Part shown: one piece after another, positions 7,851 to 15,792 of the stretch
Layout: each line of letters starts with the position of its first letter
Numbering within the stretch: the first letter of the stretch is position 1
Source of the DNA: Flaviflagellibacter rhizophilus
GTDB lineage: Bacteria > Pseudomonadota > Alphaproteobacteria > Rhizobiales > Methylopilaceae
Direction of reading: 5' to 3'
Assembly (NCBI RefSeq): GCF_033898525.1
Contig: NZ_JAXAFJ010000002.1
Location: forward strand, 248,001-312,000
Length of the DNA stretch: 64,000 nucleotides
Made by a program: the position numbers and the translations under genes
Notes under the pieces: generated by a model
Databases searched by the model: none
The model's input: the letters and a program-made list of their open reading frames with translations, nothing else
What the model was told of the DNA's origin: nothing

Positions 7851-9134
7851 TCAGGCCAGCGCCTTCAGCGCCCCGCGTCCGGCATACAGCGCCTGCGTTC
7901 CGAGCTCTTCCTCGATGCGGATCAGCTGGTTGTACTTCGCAAGCCTGTCGGAACGCGCCAGCGAACCCGTCTTGATCTGCCCGCAATTCGTCGCGACCGC
8001 GAGGTCCGCGATCGTCGAATCCTCGGTCTCGCCGGAACGGTGCGACATCACGGCGGTGTAGCCGGCGCGGTGGGCCATATCCACGGCGGCCAGCGTTTCG
8101 GTCAGGGTGCCGATCTGATTGACCTTGACCAGGATCGAGTTGGCCGTGCCGCTCTTGATGCCCTGCGAGAGGCGCGACACGTTCGTCACAAACAGGTCGT
8201 CGCCGACCAGCTGGCACTTGCTGCCGACAAGATCAGTGACGGCTTTCCAGCCCTCCCAATCGTCCTCCGACATGCCGTCCTCGATGGACACGATGGGATA
8301 GTCGGCCGCCAGCTTCGCAAGATACTCGGCCTGCTCGCGCGGCGAGCGGTTCACGCCCTCGCCCTCATAGCGGTAGGCGCCGTCGCGGAAGAACTCCGTC
8401 GCGGCGCAGTCCAGCCCGATGAACACGTCCTCGCCCGGCTTGAAGCCTGCCGTCTCGATGGCCGCCATCACGAAGTCGAGGGCTGCGGTGGCGGAAGGAA
8501 GGTTCGGGGCGAAGCCGCCCTCGTCACCCACATTGGTGTTGTGGCCGGCCTTCTTCAGCGCACTCTTCAGCGTGTGGAAGATCTCCGCGCCGGTGCGCAC
8601 AGCCTCGGAGAAGCTCGGGGCCCCGACGGGCAGGATCATGAATTCCTGGAAGTCGATGGGGTTGTCTGCATGCACGCCGCCATTGACGATGTTCATCATC
8701 GGCACCGGCAGCATGCGGGCCGACGCCCCGCCCACATAGCGATAGAGCGGCAGGCCGGAAGCTTCGGCGGCCGCCTTGGCCACGGCCAGCGACACGCCGA
8801 GAATCGAATTCGCCCCGAGGCGCGCCTTGTTCGGCGTGCCGTCGAGATTGATCATGATCTCGTCGATCTTGGTCTGGTCCTCGGCATCCAGACCGCCAAG
8901 CGCATCGAAGATCTCGACGTTCACGGCGTCGACCGCCTTGAGCACGCCCTTGCCGAGGTAGCGGCTCTTGTCGCCATCACGAAGCTCGACCGCCTCATGC
9001 GCGCCCGTCGAGGCGCCAGAGGGCACGGCGGCACGGCCCATGGAGCCATCCTCCAGCACCACATCCACTTCCACGGTCGGGTTGCCCCGGCTGTCGAGGA
9101 TTTCGCGGCCGATGATGTCGACGATGGCTGTCAT
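7851..9134 (-). CDS. eno: Enolase
   Basis: Enolase interconverts 2-phosphoglycerate and phosphoenolpyruvate in glycolysis and gluconeogenesis. The 427-residue product starts MTAIVDIIGREILDSRGNP, has the metal-site region IEDGMSEDDW (about residue 287) and the signature SHRSGETED (about residue 369), all expected. The frame stays open to 9545, but the ATG at 9134 gives the family start and follows CGGAG; the upstream extension has no enolase similarity and is a coding shadow. Length is normal. In many bacteria enolase also joins the RNase E degradosome; an RNase E gene is in this window at 56154, but that link is only general knowledge. Confidence 0.98.
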   Translation of the reverse strand: MTAIVDIIGREILDSRGNPTVEVDVVLEDGSMGRAAVPSGASTGAHEAVELRDGDKSRYLGKGVLKAVDAVNVEIFDALGGLDAEDQTKIDEIMINLDGTPNKARLGANSILGVSLAVAKAAAEASGLPLYRYVGGASARMLPVPMMNIVNGGVHADNPIDFQEFMILPVGAPSFSEAVRTGAEIFHTLKSALKKAGHNTNVGDEGGFAPNLPSATAALDFVMAAIETAGFKPGEDVFIGLDCAATEFFRDGAYRYEGEGVNRSPREQAEYLAKLAADYPIVSIEDGMSEDDWEGWKAVTDLVGSKCQLVGDDLFVTNVSRLSQGIKSGTANSILVKVNQIGTLTETLAAVDMAHRAGYTAVMSHRSGETEDSTIADLAVATNCGQIKTGSLARSDRLAKYNQLIRIEEELGTQALYAGRGALKALA

Positions 9135-9327
9135 AGGAAACTCCGAAGGAAATGGAGGAGCGCGTTGTGTAGCCAATTGCCCGCGCTGACGCAAAGGCCG
9201 AGCCACGCGGACGTGATCGGATGCGGCGGGGGCCGCCGTCTGGATCAAGCCTGCGCCGCGCTCCGGCCAACAAATCGCCGGATGCGGCGGTGATGTTCGG
9301 CCCTTCCGGTGAACAGGGAGAATACGC

Positions 9328-10326
9328 ATGCGCCTGATCGTGACGAACGGGGACGCCGCAGTCGAACGGCTTCGCGCAGGCGGCATGACTGGCGACATCC
9401 TGCCATGGCGTGACGTGCTGCACGACGGCCCGGTGCCGGAGGACGAGCCGCTGGAGCGGCTCTCCCAGCTAAGGGCCGCCTTCCTGGCCGAGGAGTTCGG
9501 CATGCCGCGCGACGAAGTGGCCCTGCGCTTCGCCGAACGCGACACGACGATCCGCCAGCACCGGGACTATGAGCGCATCGAGATCTGGCTGGAGCACGAT
9601 CTTTATGATCAGCTTCAACTGCTGCAGATCCTGCACTTCTTCGCCGAACAGCAGCGGATGGAGAACATCTATCTTGTGCAGGCCGACAGCTATCTCGGTC
9701 TCACGAGGGTCGAAGATGTCGAGGCGCTGTCTACGACTGCGATGCGGGTCTCGCCGATGCAATTCGAGTTGGCCTGCCATGGCTGGCGGGCGTTCACGTC
9801 TCCCGATCCTTCGGCCCTGGTGCAGTTTTCGTCACATGACACCGGTGCCCTGCCGTTTCTGAAGCCCGCAATCCTGCGACTGCTCGCCGAATTTCCCGAC
9901 CCCGTACGTGGCCTGAGCCTGACGGAGGAGCGCATCCTCGAACGCCTGCAAGATGGACCCGCCACCGCCGCCGATCTGTTCCGTGACGTGACAGGCCAGG
10001 AAGATGCGCGGTTCATGGCCGACGCCAGCTTCTTCCGGCGCGTGGGCGGGCTCGCCTTCGTCAAGGAGCCCCTCTTGAACGGTCTTCCAGCACCGTACTG
10101 CCTGCGGAGCGAAAAGCTCGACGCAGAAGACGGGCTGCCCGCCTCTTATGCCGACTTCGCCGGTGCCGAGGTCCGCCTGACCGATGCCGGACGCGAGGTC
10201 CTGAGCGGCGGCCTCGACCATGCGATGGCCAATGATGTCGACCGCTGGATCGGCGGCGTCAGGCTGCGCCCGGCCCTGCAGCTGCGCTACGACCGCAAGG
10301 CAGGCGAGATGATCGCGCCCCGCTAG
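9328..10326 (+). CDS. DUF1835 domain-containing protein
   Basis: The 332-residue product starts MRLIVTNGDAAVERL and has an N-terminal DUF1835 domain (about 2-120, with the recurrent GDILPWRDVLHDGPVP and EIWLEHDLYDQLQLLQIL segments). The C-terminal half (about 185-290) looks like a helical DNA-binding or DUF3658-type region (LTEERILERLQDGPATAADLF). Function is unknown; no signal peptide or membrane segment is present, so it is cytosolic. It is read against its neighbours eno and kdsA, and its stop codon overlaps that of kdsA by 3 bases, so the two are tightly convergent. No catalytic residues can be named with confidence. Confidence 0.85.
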   Translation: MRLIVTNGDAAVERLRAGGMTGDILPWRDVLHDGPVPEDEPLERLSQLRAAFLAEEFGMPRDEVALRFAERDTTIRQHRDYERIEIWLEHDLYDQLQLLQILHFFAEQQRMENIYLVQADSYLGLTRVEDVEALSTTAMRVSPMQFELACHGWRAFTSPDPSALVQFSSHDTGALPFLKPAILRLLAEFPDPVRGLSLTEERILERLQDGPATAADLFRDVTGQEDARFMADASFFRRVGGLAFVKEPLLNGLPAPYCLRSEKLDAEDGLPASYADFAGAEVRLTDAGREVLSGGLDHAMANDVDRWIGGVRLRPALQLRYDRKAGEMIAPR

Positions 10327-11159
10327 GCGGCGATCTGCGCCTTCGCGAGCCGGTCGAAGGCCATCAGGTTCGAAAGCAACGCCTCCATGTCGCGCAGCGC
10401 GATCATGTTGGGCCCATCGCTCGGCGCACGGTCCGGATCGGGATGCGTCTCGATGAAGACGCCGGCCACGCCAACCGCCACGGCAGCTCGCGCCAGCACG
10501 GGTACGAACTCGCGCTGGCCGCCCGAGGAGGTGCCCTGCCCGCCCGGCTGCTGCACGGAATGGGTGGCGTCGAAGATCACCGGCATTCCCGTCGCGCGCA
10601 GCACCGGCAGCGCCCGCATGTCGGACACCAGCGTGTTGTAGCCGAAGCTGACGCCGCGCTCGGTCACCAGCACGTCGGTGTTTCCTGCTGCCGTGATCTT
10701 CTCGACCACGTTCTTCATGTCCCAGGGTGCCAGGAACTGCCCCTTCTTCACATTCACTGCGCGACCGGTGGCAGCCGCGGCCAGCAGGAGATCGGTCTGC
10801 CGGCACAGGAAAGCGGGGATCTGCAGCACGTCCACGGCCTCGGCCACGGGCGCGCACTGCGCGGCGTCGTGCACATCGGTCAGCACCGGCAGGCCGAGCC
10901 TTTCCCGAATCTCGGCGAAGATGGGAAGCGCCGCCTCAAGGCCGATGCCGCGCGCCGCATTGGCGGAGGTGCGGTTCGCCTTGTCGAAGCTGGTCTTGAA
11001 CACGAGCCCGATCCCGAGGCGGCCTGTGATCTCCTTGAGGGCGGATGCGACCTCGAAAGCGTGATCTCGAGATTCGAGCTGGCAAGGCCCCGCGATCAGC
11101 GACAGCGGGAGATTGTTGCCGAACCGGACGGGCCCGACATTTACGGCATGTGAGGTCAT
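10323..11159 (-). CDS. kdsA: 3-deoxy-8-phosphooctulonate (Kdo-8-P) synthase
   Basis: KdsA condenses phosphoenolpyruvate with arabinose 5-phosphate to make Kdo-8-phosphate for the lipopolysaccharide inner core. The 278-residue protein has the family hallmarks LIAGPCQLES near residue 17, FKTSFDKANRTS (about 54-65), VLTDVHD near residue 95 and FDATHSVQQPGGQG (about 196-209). Asn in KANRTS and the Cys in GPCQLE are worth noting: presence of that Cys suggests the metal-dependent class, but a full alignment would be needed. It is followed upstream on the same strand by an acyltransferase gene and pyrG. Confidence 0.97.
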   Translation of the reverse strand: MTSHAVNVGPVRFGNNLPLSLIAGPCQLESRDHAFEVASALKEITGRLGIGLVFKTSFDKANRTSANAARGIGLEAALPIFAEIRERLGLPVLTDVHDAAQCAPVAEAVDVLQIPAFLCRQTDLLLAAAATGRAVNVKKGQFLAPWDMKNVVEKITAAGNTDVLVTERGVSFGYNTLVSDMRALPVLRATGMPVIFDATHSVQQPGGQGTSSGGQREFVPVLARAAVAVGVAGVFIETHPDPDRAPSDGPNMIALRDMEALLSNLMAFDRLAKAQIAA

Positions 11160-11180
11160 GCGAACCTCATACGCCGATCT

Positions 11181-12302
11181 TCAGGACTTCTCCACCGCGA
11201 GCGGCTCGGCCGGCGCGCGCCGCAGCCCCGTCGAGAGCTTCCCGAACCGGGAGAACAGCCGCACCAGTGGCCTCTCCAGCCACAGGTAAAGACCGATGGA
11301 GCCGAAGACCGAAGCCACGCAGGCCGCCATGACGAACGCCCCGGGGTGCGTGCTCCACCATCCAATTCCCATTCGCTCAACGGCATTCAGGATGAAGGGA
11401 TGCGAGAGGTAGAGGCAGTAGGATGCCGTGCCGAACAGGACGAGCGCACGGTCCAGCAGCCGATCGGCCGACATCTGCGGACCGAACGCGAAGGCGGCGC
11501 AGATCATCAGTGACGGGATGCCGAAAATCAGCGGCCTGAAGGTGACGCCATGGAGTTGGGCAACCGGCACCAGGAATATGAGCGTAAAGCACGCCAGCGC
11601 GATCAGGGCGGCCGACTGGGTGAAGGAGAGGCGCCATTCCCGGAGAAAAGCAGCCGCCAGGCCAATGCCCAACAGGAATTCGAGGATGATGGGATCCGAC
11701 CAGAACTTGAGGATCCACAGCTCGGACGGCACGAACGCGTTGAACGCCACCGCCATCAGGAAAACCGAGAACAGCACTGGCAGCGCAATCCGTCGAGGCA
11801 GGTTCAGCGCCAGCCCGAACGCCAGATAGAAAAAGATCTCGTAGTTCAGCGTCCAGCCCAGCTTGAGAACGGGGCGCATGATGCCATCCGGATTCATCCA
11901 GGGGATGAAGGCCAGCGACGCCAGAAGATGCTCGGGATTGATGATGGCGGTAGTGACCTGATCGGCGAAGATCAGGATCGAGGCCACCATGAGCGCGGTG
12001 AACGCCCAGTAGATCGGGACAACCCTGATGAAGCGGCGAAGCAGGAAGCTGCTGCTTTGCCCTTTCTGCCCGAACTTGTCGTGGCAGAGGTAGAACATGA
12101 TGAAGCCGCTGATGATGAAGAAGATATCGACGCCGATGCCGAAGCTGTCCGCGAAGCTCCGCGTGAGCGAGAGTTGATCGCCCTGAAGCGGCATCCTGTC
12201 CGCTGATGTCAGCACATGCCCGAGGACCACGAGGAAGGCCGCCACGAAGCGAAGAACCTGGATGTTCAGCAGATAGTTCTTCGTGGCGGTCCTGGTGATC
12301 AT
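11181..12302 (-). CDS. Acyltransferase family 3 (OafA/YrhL-type) membrane protein
   Basis: This 373-residue polytopic protein belongs to the acyltransferase-3 family that O-acylates lipopolysaccharide, exopolysaccharide or other extracellular glycans. It shows about ten hydrophobic segments, the N-terminal QVLRFVAAFLVVLGHV with the essential His, SFGIGVDIFFIISGFIMFY and RRFIRVVPIYWAF, all diagnostic. It starts 21 bp upstream of kdsA, so co-transcription is likely, which would place it in a surface-polysaccharide context. Base composition looks somewhat less GC-rich than its neighbours, and it interrupts the kdsA-pyrG neighbourhood, suggesting later acquisition. The acyl group and glycan target cannot be read from sequence. 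Confidence 0.92.
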   Translation of the reverse strand: MITRTATKNYLLNIQVLRFVAAFLVVLGHVLTSADRMPLQGDQLSLTRSFADSFGIGVDIFFIISGFIMFYLCHDKFGQKGQSSSFLLRRFIRVVPIYWAFTALMVASILIFADQVTTAIINPEHLLASLAFIPWMNPDGIMRPVLKLGWTLNYEIFFYLAFGLALNLPRRIALPVLFSVFLMAVAFNAFVPSELWILKFWSDPIILEFLLGIGLAAAFLREWRLSFTQSAALIALACFTLIFLVPVAQLHGVTFRPLIFGIPSLMICAAFAFGPQMSADRLLDRALVLFGTASYCLYLSHPFILNAVERMGIGWWSTHPGAFVMAACVASVFGSIGLYLWLERPLVRLFSRFGKLSTGLRRAPAEPLAVEKS

Positions 12303-12429
12303 GCACCGAGCCTTGAAAAGAGCGCGTCATCCGGCAAGTAGAGCGGCTCGTCGTCCGACCCGGATCGGAAACCTCTTCCCGAGCGGCACGGCCAATTGCG
12401 GCCTTCAGTACATACCCACGACGTTTAGG

Positions 12430-12458
12430 TGGATAGCTACAATCGTAGGCACTTTCAA
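12430..12458 (-). promoter_or_regulatory. Candidate promoter for the acyltransferase gene
   Basis: On the minus strand TTGAAA (12458-12453) is followed after exactly 17 nt by TATCCA (12435-12430). The first hexamer is one base from the -35 consensus, the second only half matches the -10. It lies in the AT-richer part of the 212-bp gap between pyrG and the acyltransferase gene. Nothing else was seen in that gap. Confidence 0.3.
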
Positions 12459-12514
12459 CGAAGGTGCTCGCCTATGCTTAACGCAGCGAACACGTGCCGT
12501 ACGCGATCTCGTCC

Positions 12515-14143
12515 TCAGACCAACCGGCTCTGCACGACGGCGGCTTCGATGAAGCTTGCGAACAGTGGATGCGGCTCGAACGGCTTGGATTTAAGCTCCG
12601 GATGGAACTGGACGCCCACGAACCAGGGGTGATTCTCGAGTTCGATGATCTCCGGCAACACGCCGTCGGGTGACATTCCGGAGAAGCGCACGCCCTTCTC
12701 TTCGAGCCTTTCCCGATAGCCCGTGTTCACTTCGTAGCGATGCCTGTGACGCTCCTGGATATCGGTCGCGCCGTAGATGTCGGCAACCTTGGAGCCGGGC
12801 TTGAGGCTGGCCTGATAGGCGCCGAGGCGCATCGTGCCGCCAAGGTCGCCGCCTGCGGCGCGCTGCTCCAGCACATTGCCACGCACCCATTCCGTCAGAA
12901 GGCCGACCACGGGCTCCGGCGTCGGGCCGAACTCCGTGGAGTTCGCCTCCGAGACACCGGCAAGATTGCGGGTGGCCTCGACCACCGCCATCTGCATGCC
13001 GAGGCAAATGCCGAAGTAAGGCACTTTGCGTTCACGCGCGAAGGTCGCCGCGCGGATTTTGCCCTCGACGCCACGCACTCCGAAGCCGCCCGGCACAAGG
13101 ATGCCGTGGACGTGTTCGAGATACGGCGCCGGGTCCTCGTTCTCGAAGACCTCGCTCTCGATCCAGTCGAGGTTCACCTTGACGCGATTGGCGATGCCGC
13201 CATGCACCAAGGCCTCGTTCAGGGACTTATAGGCGTCCTTCAGGCCGGTGTATTTGCCCACGATGGCGATGGTCACCTCGCCCTCGGGGTTGTGCAGCCG
13301 CTCGGAAATCGTGGTCCAGCGCGTCAGATCCGGCGCATCGCCTTCCGGCAGGCTGAAGGCGCGCAGAACTTCACGGTCCAGCCCCTGCCGGTGATAGGCG
13401 ACAGGCACGTCGTAGATCGAGTCCACGTCGCGCGCCTCGATCACCGCTTCCGGGCGTACATTGCAGAACAGGCCCATCTTGCGGCGCTCGTCCGCCGGGA
13501 TCGGGCGATCCGTGCGGCACAGCAGGATATCCGGCTGAATGCCGATGGAGCGCAGCTCCTTGACGGAGTGCTGCGTCGGCTTTGTCTTCAGCTCGCCGGC
13601 GCTGGGGATGTAGGGCAGCAGAGTCAGATGGATGTAGATGCACTGGCCGCGCGGCAGGTCGTTGCCCAGTTGGCGGATGGCCTCGAAGAACGGCAGGCCC
13701 TCGATGTCACCCACCGTGCCGCCGATTTCCACCAGCACGAAATCGAAGCCGTCATTGCCGGAAAGGACGAAGTCCTTGATGGCGTCCGTCACGTGCGGGA
13801 TCACCTGGACGGTTCCGCCGAGGTAATCCCCGCGCCGTTCCTTCGTGATGATCTCCTGGTAGATCCGCCCCGTGGTGATGTTGTCCTGCTTGCCGGTCGG
13901 AACGCCGATGAAGCGCTCGTAATGGCCGAGGTCCAGGTCCGTCTCTGCGCCGTCGTCGGTCACGAAGACCTCGCCGTGCTGGTAGGGGCTCATCGTGCCG
14001 GGGTCGACGTTCAGGTAGGGGTCCAGCTTGCGCAGCCGCACCGTATAGCCGCGCGCCTGAAGCAGCGCTCCGAGAGCAGCCGAGGCCAGCCCCTTGCCCA
14101 GGGAGGACACCACGCCGCCGGTGATAAAGACATACCGCGTCAT
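12515..14143 (-). CDS. pyrG: CTP synthase
   Basis: CTP synthase aminates UTP to CTP using glutamine and ATP. The 542-residue protein has the N-terminal synthetase domain (about 1-265, starting MTRYVFITGGVVSSLGKG) and a C-terminal class I glutamine amidotransferase domain (about 290-540) with the nucleophile Cys in GICLGMQ and His/Glu in VQFHPE. Length and motifs are standard. The gene is 74 bp downstream of secG on the same strand. Confidence 0.98.
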   Translation of the reverse strand: MTRYVFITGGVVSSLGKGLASAALGALLQARGYTVRLRKLDPYLNVDPGTMSPYQHGEVFVTDDGAETDLDLGHYERFIGVPTGKQDNITTGRIYQEIITKERRGDYLGGTVQVIPHVTDAIKDFVLSGNDGFDFVLVEIGGTVGDIEGLPFFEAIRQLGNDLPRGQCIYIHLTLLPYIPSAGELKTKPTQHSVKELRSIGIQPDILLCRTDRPIPADERRKMGLFCNVRPEAVIEARDVDSIYDVPVAYHRQGLDREVLRAFSLPEGDAPDLTRWTTISERLHNPEGEVTIAIVGKYTGLKDAYKSLNEALVHGGIANRVKVNLDWIESEVFENEDPAPYLEHVHGILVPGGFGVRGVEGKIRAATFARERKVPYFGICLGMQMAVVEATRNLAGVSEANSTEFGPTPEPVVGLLTEWVRGNVLEQRAAGGDLGGTMRLGAYQASLKPGSKVADIYGATDIQERHRHRYEVNTGYRERLEEKGVRFSGMSPDGVLPEIIELENHPWFVGVQFHPELKSKPFEPHPLFASFIEAAVVQSRLV

Positions 14144-14190
14144 GGGCCTACACCCTATTCCTTCCTGACCAATTTGCGAAAGTGATGAGG

Positions 14191-14208
14191 CGCCCGGCAG
14201 GCCGGGCG
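14191..14208 (-). terminator. Hairpin after secG
   Basis: An 8-bp stem (14191-14198 with 14201-14208) lies 9 bp after the secG stop, in the gap before pyrG. On the minus strand it is followed only by scattered T residues, so any termination is probably partial. Confidence 0.45.
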
Positions 14209-14217
14209 TCCACAGGT

Positions 14218-14787
14218 TTACTGCGCGGGCGGCGCTGGCGGTGCCGCAGGCTCGGCCGGCGCGGCGGGCTCGACAGGAGCCGGAGCGGGCTGGGCTGCCG
14301 CCGGAGCCTCCGGAGCCGCTGCGGGAGCTTCGGGCTGCGGCGCTGCGGGAGCAGGTGCCGGCGCAGTCGGCTGCTCCGAGGCGATCGGTGCCTGCGGAGC
14401 TGCCGGAGCAGCAGCGGGCGCCGGAGCCGGCGTCTGGTTCTCGGAGGCGCCGGAAATCGGAGCCTGCGGACGCAGGGTTCCAAGAATTCCGCCTTCGGTC
14501 GGCACAGCGGGACGATCGGCGCTTCCGGGAGGCGCCGCGCGCTGGATGATCGAGTTCGGAATGCGGTTGGTGCCTGCGAGAATGGCAAGCGTGATGGAGG
14601 TGATGAAGAACCCTGCCGCAAGGACGGCCGTTGCGCGCGTCAGGGCATTGGCCTGGCCGCGGCTTGACATGAAGTTGCCCCCGCCACCGCCCATGCCGAG
14701 ACCGCCGCCTTCCGAGCGCTGGAGCAGCACCACGACGACGAGCGCCAGCACGATCATGAGGTGGACGACGATGAGAACGGTGTGCAT
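14218..14787 (-). CDS. secG: Preprotein translocase subunit SecG
   Basis: SecG is the small auxiliary subunit of the SecYEG channel. The core (about 1-75) has two transmembrane helices (about 3-22 and 52-70) separated by the diagnostic Gly-rich cytoplasmic loop (RSEGGGLGMGGGGGNFMSSRG). The remaining 115 residues are an Ala/Pro-rich tail with little sequence complexity, as commonly seen in alphaproteobacterial SecG; its role is unknown. Total length is 189 residues versus about 110 in E. coli. It lies between tpiA and pyrG on the same strand. Confidence 0.93.
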   Translation of the reverse strand: MHTVLIVVHLMIVLALVVVVLLQRSEGGGLGMGGGGGNFMSSRGQANALTRATAVLAAGFFITSITLAILAGTNRIPNSIIQRAAPPGSADRPAVPTEGGILGTLRPQAPISGASENQTPAPAPAAAPAAPQAPIASEQPTAPAPAPAAPQPEAPAAAPEAPAAAQPAPAPVEPAAPAEPAAPPAPPAQ

Positions 14788-14899
14788 TTCCGACCGGGCT
14801 GTAGGTGAGTTGGCGCGGTGCTTACACCACGTCCACGGTATAAGCCACCCCCGCCACGCGCGGGCGGCAGGCGCTGAACCCCGCCAAAGGTATCAGGTG

Positions 14900-15652
14900 T
14901 TACAGGCAGGCACAGATGGCCAGGAAGTCGGTGGCCTTCAAGCTCGCGCCGCCGACAAGAGCACCGTCGACGTTCTCGACCGCCATCAATTCCCGCGCAT
15001 TGCCTGGCTTCACGGAGCCGCCGTAGAGGATGCGGATGCCCTGCCCGGCCTCTCCGAAGCGGGTCACAAGTTCGCCACGAATGAAAAGGTGGATGGCAGC
15101 AATGTCCTCGCAGGTCGGCGTCAATCCGGTCCCGATGGCCCAGACCGGCTCGTAGGCGACAACGAGGTTGTCCGGCGTCGCCCCGTCGGGAACGGAACCC
15201 GCCAGCTGGCCGCCCACGACTTCGGTCTCGCGCCCCTCCTCGCGTTCTTCGCGAAGTTCGCCGACGCAGAGCACAGCGATCAAGCCAGCACGCCACGCCG
15301 CCTCGGTCTTGGCGCGCACCGTGGGGTTGGATTCGTGGTGATCCGTGCGGCGCTCGGAATGGCCGACGATGACAAGACCGGCACCGGCATCGGCGAGCAT
15401 CTCGGCCGAGATGTCCCCGGTGTGCGCGCCGCAGGGTGCCCCGTGGCAGTCCTGCCCGCCGATGCTGAGCACGCCTCCGCAGGCCTGCACCGCAGCGTGG
15501 ATCAATGTCGCCGGCGGGCAGATCGCGAGGTCGACCGAACCGACATGCCCCGCCCGCACCGCGTCGCGCAGCGTCTCGATCTCCTGCAGCGCCGCTCGCA
15601 GCCCGTTCATCTTCCAGTTTCCGGCGATCAGCGGACGGGGGGCGTCGGACAC
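14900..15652 (-). CDS. tpiA: Triosephosphate isomerase
   Basis: TpiA interconverts dihydroxyacetone phosphate and glyceraldehyde 3-phosphate. Catalytic Lys is in IAGNWKMNG near residue 12, catalytic His in VGHSERR near residue 96, and catalytic Glu in YEPVWAIGTG near residue 167; GGSVKPGNA near the end closes the phosphate site. I chose the GTG start at 15652 because a perfect AGGAG (15663-15659) stands 6 nt upstream and it gives a normal 250-residue protein; the ATG at 15670 lies upstream of that ribosome site. The gene diverges from ppiD. Confidence 0.97.
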   Translation of the reverse strand: MSDAPRPLIAGNWKMNGLRAALQEIETLRDAVRAGHVGSVDLAICPPATLIHAAVQACGGVLSIGGQDCHGAPCGAHTGDISAEMLADAGAGLVIVGHSERRTDHHESNPTVRAKTEAAWRAGLIAVLCVGELREEREEGRETEVVGGQLAGSVPDGATPDNLVVAYEPVWAIGTGLTPTCEDIAAIHLFIRGELVTRFGEAGQGIRILYGGSVKPGNARELMAVENVDGALVGGASLKATDFLAICACL

Positions 15653-15792
15653 GGCAAACTCCTGATTCATCACACGTGTTTGTGCGGCCTCTCCCTGCTC
15701 ATGCGCAAGCGTTGCGGTGCTGCGCATGCGCCAGCTATATGGTCGCCAACTCAACTTGCCTCGTCCCCACCACCGATCCCCGGACCTGTTCC

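Noticed and set aside
9135..9545. N-terminal extension of enolase by 137 codons
   Set aside because: The extension has no enolase similarity, overlaps the DUF1835 gene start and is Arg/Ser/Pro-rich; the ATG at 9134 has a proper ribosome site.
12303..12514. A gene or small RNA in the pyrG-acyltransferase gap
   Set aside because: Only short frames without ribosome sites occur; the imperfect stem near 12449-12472 lacks a T run. I keep only a weak promoter candidate there.
14230..14470. Ala/Pro-rich SecG tail as a minisatellite
   Set aside because: Codons vary and no constant unit is seen; such tails are usual for alphaproteobacterial SecG.
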